The position numbers were made by a program, and so were the translations under genes. Below are positions 61,719 through 64,000 of a stretch of DNA of 64,000 bases, in pieces. The notes beneath the pieces are model-generated. The model made no database searches, had not been told where the DNA came from, and was given only the letters and a program-made list of their open reading frames with translations. This stretch comes from CAYJAZ01 sp964368455. Lineage in GTDB: Bacteria > Desulfobacterota > Desulfovibrionia > Desulfovibrionales > Desulfovibrionaceae. The first letter of the stretch is position 1; each line of letters starts with the position of its first letter. The DNA is taken from NCBI GenBank assembly GCA_964368455.1, contig CAYJAZ010000009.1, positions 1 through 64,000 of the forward strand. The letters are read 5' to 3'.

Positions 61719-64000
61719 ATGCACTCAAAAAATGCCTTAACAAATCTCAAAAATCGTTATAGAGCTGTATTAAAAAAATGTACTCTTATCAATGCTTTTG
61801 GCTCACTCGCTGTGGCAACTTTATTGCTAAGCCCAGCAAGTTCTTATGCTGATTCTCTTTTCACATCTACTGAACCAGAGTTAAACAATTTTGGCACATT
61901 AACAGGTGATCTATATAATATAGGTACTGATCAGTATTTTATAGGAATGGTGGGATATAATCCTACGACTAACATAGGCTATACTTTAACAAACTATGCA
62001 GATGGTGTTATTTCACTTTATTCTGATACAATAGCTTATGGTATGTATATCCAAAATGAAGGTACTGTCGATCATGCTTTAATAAATCATGGCTATATCT
62101 CTGTAAAAAGTCTCGAAAGTGCATATGGCATGTCTGTATACATTTTCCCACATGGCAGTAACTTTACCCTGACAAATACAGGAACAATTTACGTCGAAAG
62201 CATAAATGACCATGCAGATGGCATGGAAGGAAATACTCAAAGTGAAGATGGTGATCACATTCTTTTAAATACTGGGTCTATCACTGTAAAAGGTTATTAT
62301 TCATCTCACGGAATGCATGCTGAAGCAGATAATGATGGTAACCATCGTGTAACAAATACAGGAAGTATTGATGTCACAAGCATTGCTTCTTTTGCCTATG
62401 GTATGCGTGCTGAAGCGGAAGACAAGGATGGAGATCACATTATGTTTAATAGTGGTACTATCACAGTGAAAGCTAGTAATGTGAGTTATGGCATGTATGC
62501 TGAAAGTGAGGATGATGGAGATCATACTTTAACAAATACAGGAAGTATTGATGTCACAAGTACAGCCCATCAAGCCTATGGTATGCTCGCTGAAGCGCAA
62601 GACGATGACGGAGATCACTCTATCTCAAATAGTGGCGATATTACTGTAAAAGCGTATTCTGACGCTTATGGTATACTGGCTGACACAGAAGATGATGGCG
62701 ATCATACTTTAACAAATAGTGGAAGCATAGAAGTCACAAGCTCTAATGATAAAGCTTATGGACTCTATCTAAATGGTGAAGGCACACATACTATTAACAA
62801 TACAGGCATAATCTCTGCAAAATCATTATCTTCTTCTGCTTATGAAGTGTATGGACTTAACACAGACTATACTGTCGAAACATACGCAACAAGTTTACGT
62901 GATTGGGAGATTGATGATGCCGTTTTTGCAGTCACTGCTGGAGAAATTGTAAACTTTGATAATTCCACTCTCATTCTTCGTCCTGGCACAATAGCTCAAG
63001 GATTTGAACTTGGCAAAGAATACAAAGTTGCGAATATGGTGTCTAACGAAACAGCTTTAGCAGATAGCCTTGACGGAACAATAGCAGCAGGTGCAATAGC
63101 ACAAGTGCAAACAGAAGTTCCCTTCTTGATAGCTCACCTTGATAATAGCGAACTTTTGAATCCTAAAGTAAGCCTTACAGCAAATATAAATAAAGACACA
63201 ATTTCTCCTACGCAATTAGCAAAGATATCTTCTGGCAATGCAGATAAGAAAATTGCTAACATGGCACGCAAGCAAATCAATAGAATGATTAGAAAACGTG
63301 TTTCACAAGCAAGTACGCAAGCAATGTATGAACAAGGTGTCATTCTTGCTAGTAATAATATCCCTTATGCACCAAGCTATAAAGCCAATAAATGGGCTAT
63401 ATATTTAGATGCTTATACAACATATGCGAAAAACAGCGAATATAATTACGGCACAAAAAGTTATGGTATGACAATAGGTGGCGATAAAGCTATTAACGAA
63501 AAATTAAGTGTAGGTTTTGCTATGGACTTTAGCGATTCCACAACAGATGCACAAGACGGCCTCACAAGCGATTCAACAGCAATATCTTTTCTTGTGAATG
63601 CCGATTATTTCATCAATAAAAACTGGTATGTATCTGGAAATATAGCCTTATCTTATGCTGAAAACGATGTAGATTATGCTTTATCTTCAATGCTCACAGC
63701 TAAAGACGATTATTCATCAATGGCTTTCAATCTAAGTGCGTCTACAGGTTATCTTTATGAAATCAATGCAAATAATGTTCTTGTGCCTGAATTTGGCTTG
63801 AATTATTTCTATGCCAATGCTGACGATATCAATGTCGATTTCGCACATGCAAGCATGTATAATATGTCTATCAAGAATGATGCTTTCTCAGCTCTATACG
63901 CACATCTCATGCTCACATGGCAAGGCGAATACAACACAAACTACGGTATCATGAAACCAAGTGCAGGATTAGGACTTCGTCAAAATGTGACTTCTTCTGA
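61719..64000 (+). CDS. Autotransporter adhesin-like protein (partial, 3' end outside window)
   Basis: About 760 codons are present and open to the right edge. AAAAGG precedes the ATG at 61719. A long signal peptide (basic start, then AFGSLAVATLLLSPASSYA) is followed by a passenger of about 500 residues with tandem repeats of the type NTGSIDVTS…AYGM…AE(A)…DDDGDH, which should fold as a beta-helix. From about residue 560 (WAIYLDAYTTYAKNSEYNYG, KSYGMTIGGDKAINEKLSVG) the sequence has the alternating pattern of a C-terminal autotransporter beta barrel; its last strands lie beyond the window. It would be exported by type Va secretion to the cell surface. Binding target unknown. Confidence 0.88.
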   Translation, partial: MHSKNALTNLKNRYRAVLKKCTLINAFGSLAVATLLLSPASSYADSLFTSTEPELNNFGTLTGDLYNIGTDQYFIGMVGYNPTTNIGYTLTNYADGVISLYSDTIAYGMYIQNEGTVDHALINHGYISVKSLESAYGMSVYIFPHGSNFTLTNTGTIYVESINDHADGMEGNTQSEDGDHILLNTGSITVKGYYSSHGMHAEADNDGNHRVTNTGSIDVTSIASFAYGMRAEAEDKDGDHIMFNSGTITVKASNVSYGMYAESEDDGDHTLTNTGSIDVTSTAHQAYGMLAEAQDDDGDHSISNSGDITVKAYSDAYGILADTEDDGDHTLTNSGSIEVTSSNDKAYGLYLNGEGTHTINNTGIISAKSLSSSAYEVYGLNTDYTVETYATSLRDWEIDDAVFAVTAGEIVNFDNSTLILRPGTIAQGFELGKEYKVANMVSNETALADSLDGTIAAGAIAQVQTEVPFLIAHLDNSELLNPKVSLTANINKDTISPTQLAKISSGNADKKIANMARKQINRMIRKRVSQASTQAMYEQGVILASNNIPYAPSYKANKWAIYLDAYTTYAKNSEYNYGTKSYGMTIGGDKAINEKLSVGFAMDFSDSTTDAQDGLTSDSTAISFLVNADYFINKNWYVSGNIALSYAENDVDYALSSMLTAKDDYSSMAFNLSASTGYLYEINANNVLVPEFGLNYFYANADDINVDFAHASMYNMSIKNDAFSALYAHLMLTWQGEYNTNYGIMKPSAGLGLRQNVTSS
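62352..62811 (+). repeat. 180-bp tandem repeats in the autotransporter passenger
   Basis: The unit starting 'acaaatacaggaagtattga' occurs at 62352 and 62532 and, diverged, at 62712, exactly 180 nt apart. Each 60-aa unit contains two related ~30-aa halves: 'NTGSIDVTS' and 'NSG(T/D)ITVKA' types, each ending in an acidic (E/D)DDGDH loop. Weaker copies extend upstream to about 62160. Confidence 0.85.

Noticed and set aside
62352..62811. Regular repeats that could suggest a CRISPR-like array
   Set aside because: The repeats are in frame, code for alternating passenger units and have no unique spacers.

Overview
The window is AT-rich (about one third G+C by eye) chromosomal DNA from a Gram-negative, flagellated bacterium. 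A MoeA fused to a periplasmic-binding-like domain, a DctPQM TRAP transporter, an AsmA-type envelope protein, a lactate-racemase-like protein and class V aminotransferase, and repeats with a 'ccaaagg…cctttgg' core together suggest a low-GC member of the Desulfovibrionales. That placement is an inference; there is no rRNA in the window to confirm it. No tRNA, transposase, integrase or CRISPR array was found.

Region 1 (1-5.6 kb): the 5' end of a saccharopine-dehydrogenase-like gene, a LarA-like protein, a short flagellin with sigma-28-like promoter elements, and a 95-aa rod/hook-like protein. A 0.6-kb non-coding imperfect inverted repeat follows; its two hairpins differ in sequence by compensated base pairs. 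A class V aminotransferase closes the region. Region 2 (5.7-30.6 kb) is mostly housekeeping: an RRM protein, a thiouridylase-like protein, miaB, a pgsA-ftsB-like-TPR-lipoprotein run, polA, moeA fusion, infA, AsmA, ilvB, rpsT and uvrB. A CcrM/HinfI-like methyltransferase and a PD-(D/E)XK nuclease (a probable restriction-modification pair) are attached to the 3' end of uvrB. A DUF1269 protein, a 42-aa membrane microprotein and a TRAP transporter follow.

Region 3 (30.8-61.2 kb) is a large surface-glycan island. The plus-strand half (30.8-54.7 kb) and the minus-strand half (61.2-54.7 kb) converge at 54.73 kb. It encodes most of a pseudaminic acid (Pse) pathway (pseB, pseC, pseF, pseI and a PseA-like amidotransferase; no PseH or PseG is visible). 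Around these lie two cobalamin-type radical SAM proteins, two SPASM-type radical SAM proteins, three ATP-grasp proteins, several methyltransferases, glycosyltransferases fused to degenerate enzyme-like domains, and a bacterial protein with the sialyltransferase GT29 motifs L, S-like and VS (H-x4-E). The likely output is a heavily modified nonulosonate glycan on flagellin or another surface polymer. A tightly overlapping five-gene cassette inside the Pse operon (49.3-53.7 kb) is the best candidate for an undescribed sugar-modifying pathway.

Region 4 (61.2-64 kb): an intergenic region with a good sigma-70 promoter, then the first 760 codons of an autotransporter adhesin. Its passenger carries 180-bp repeats rich in Asp-Gly-Asp-His. 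The gene runs off the window.
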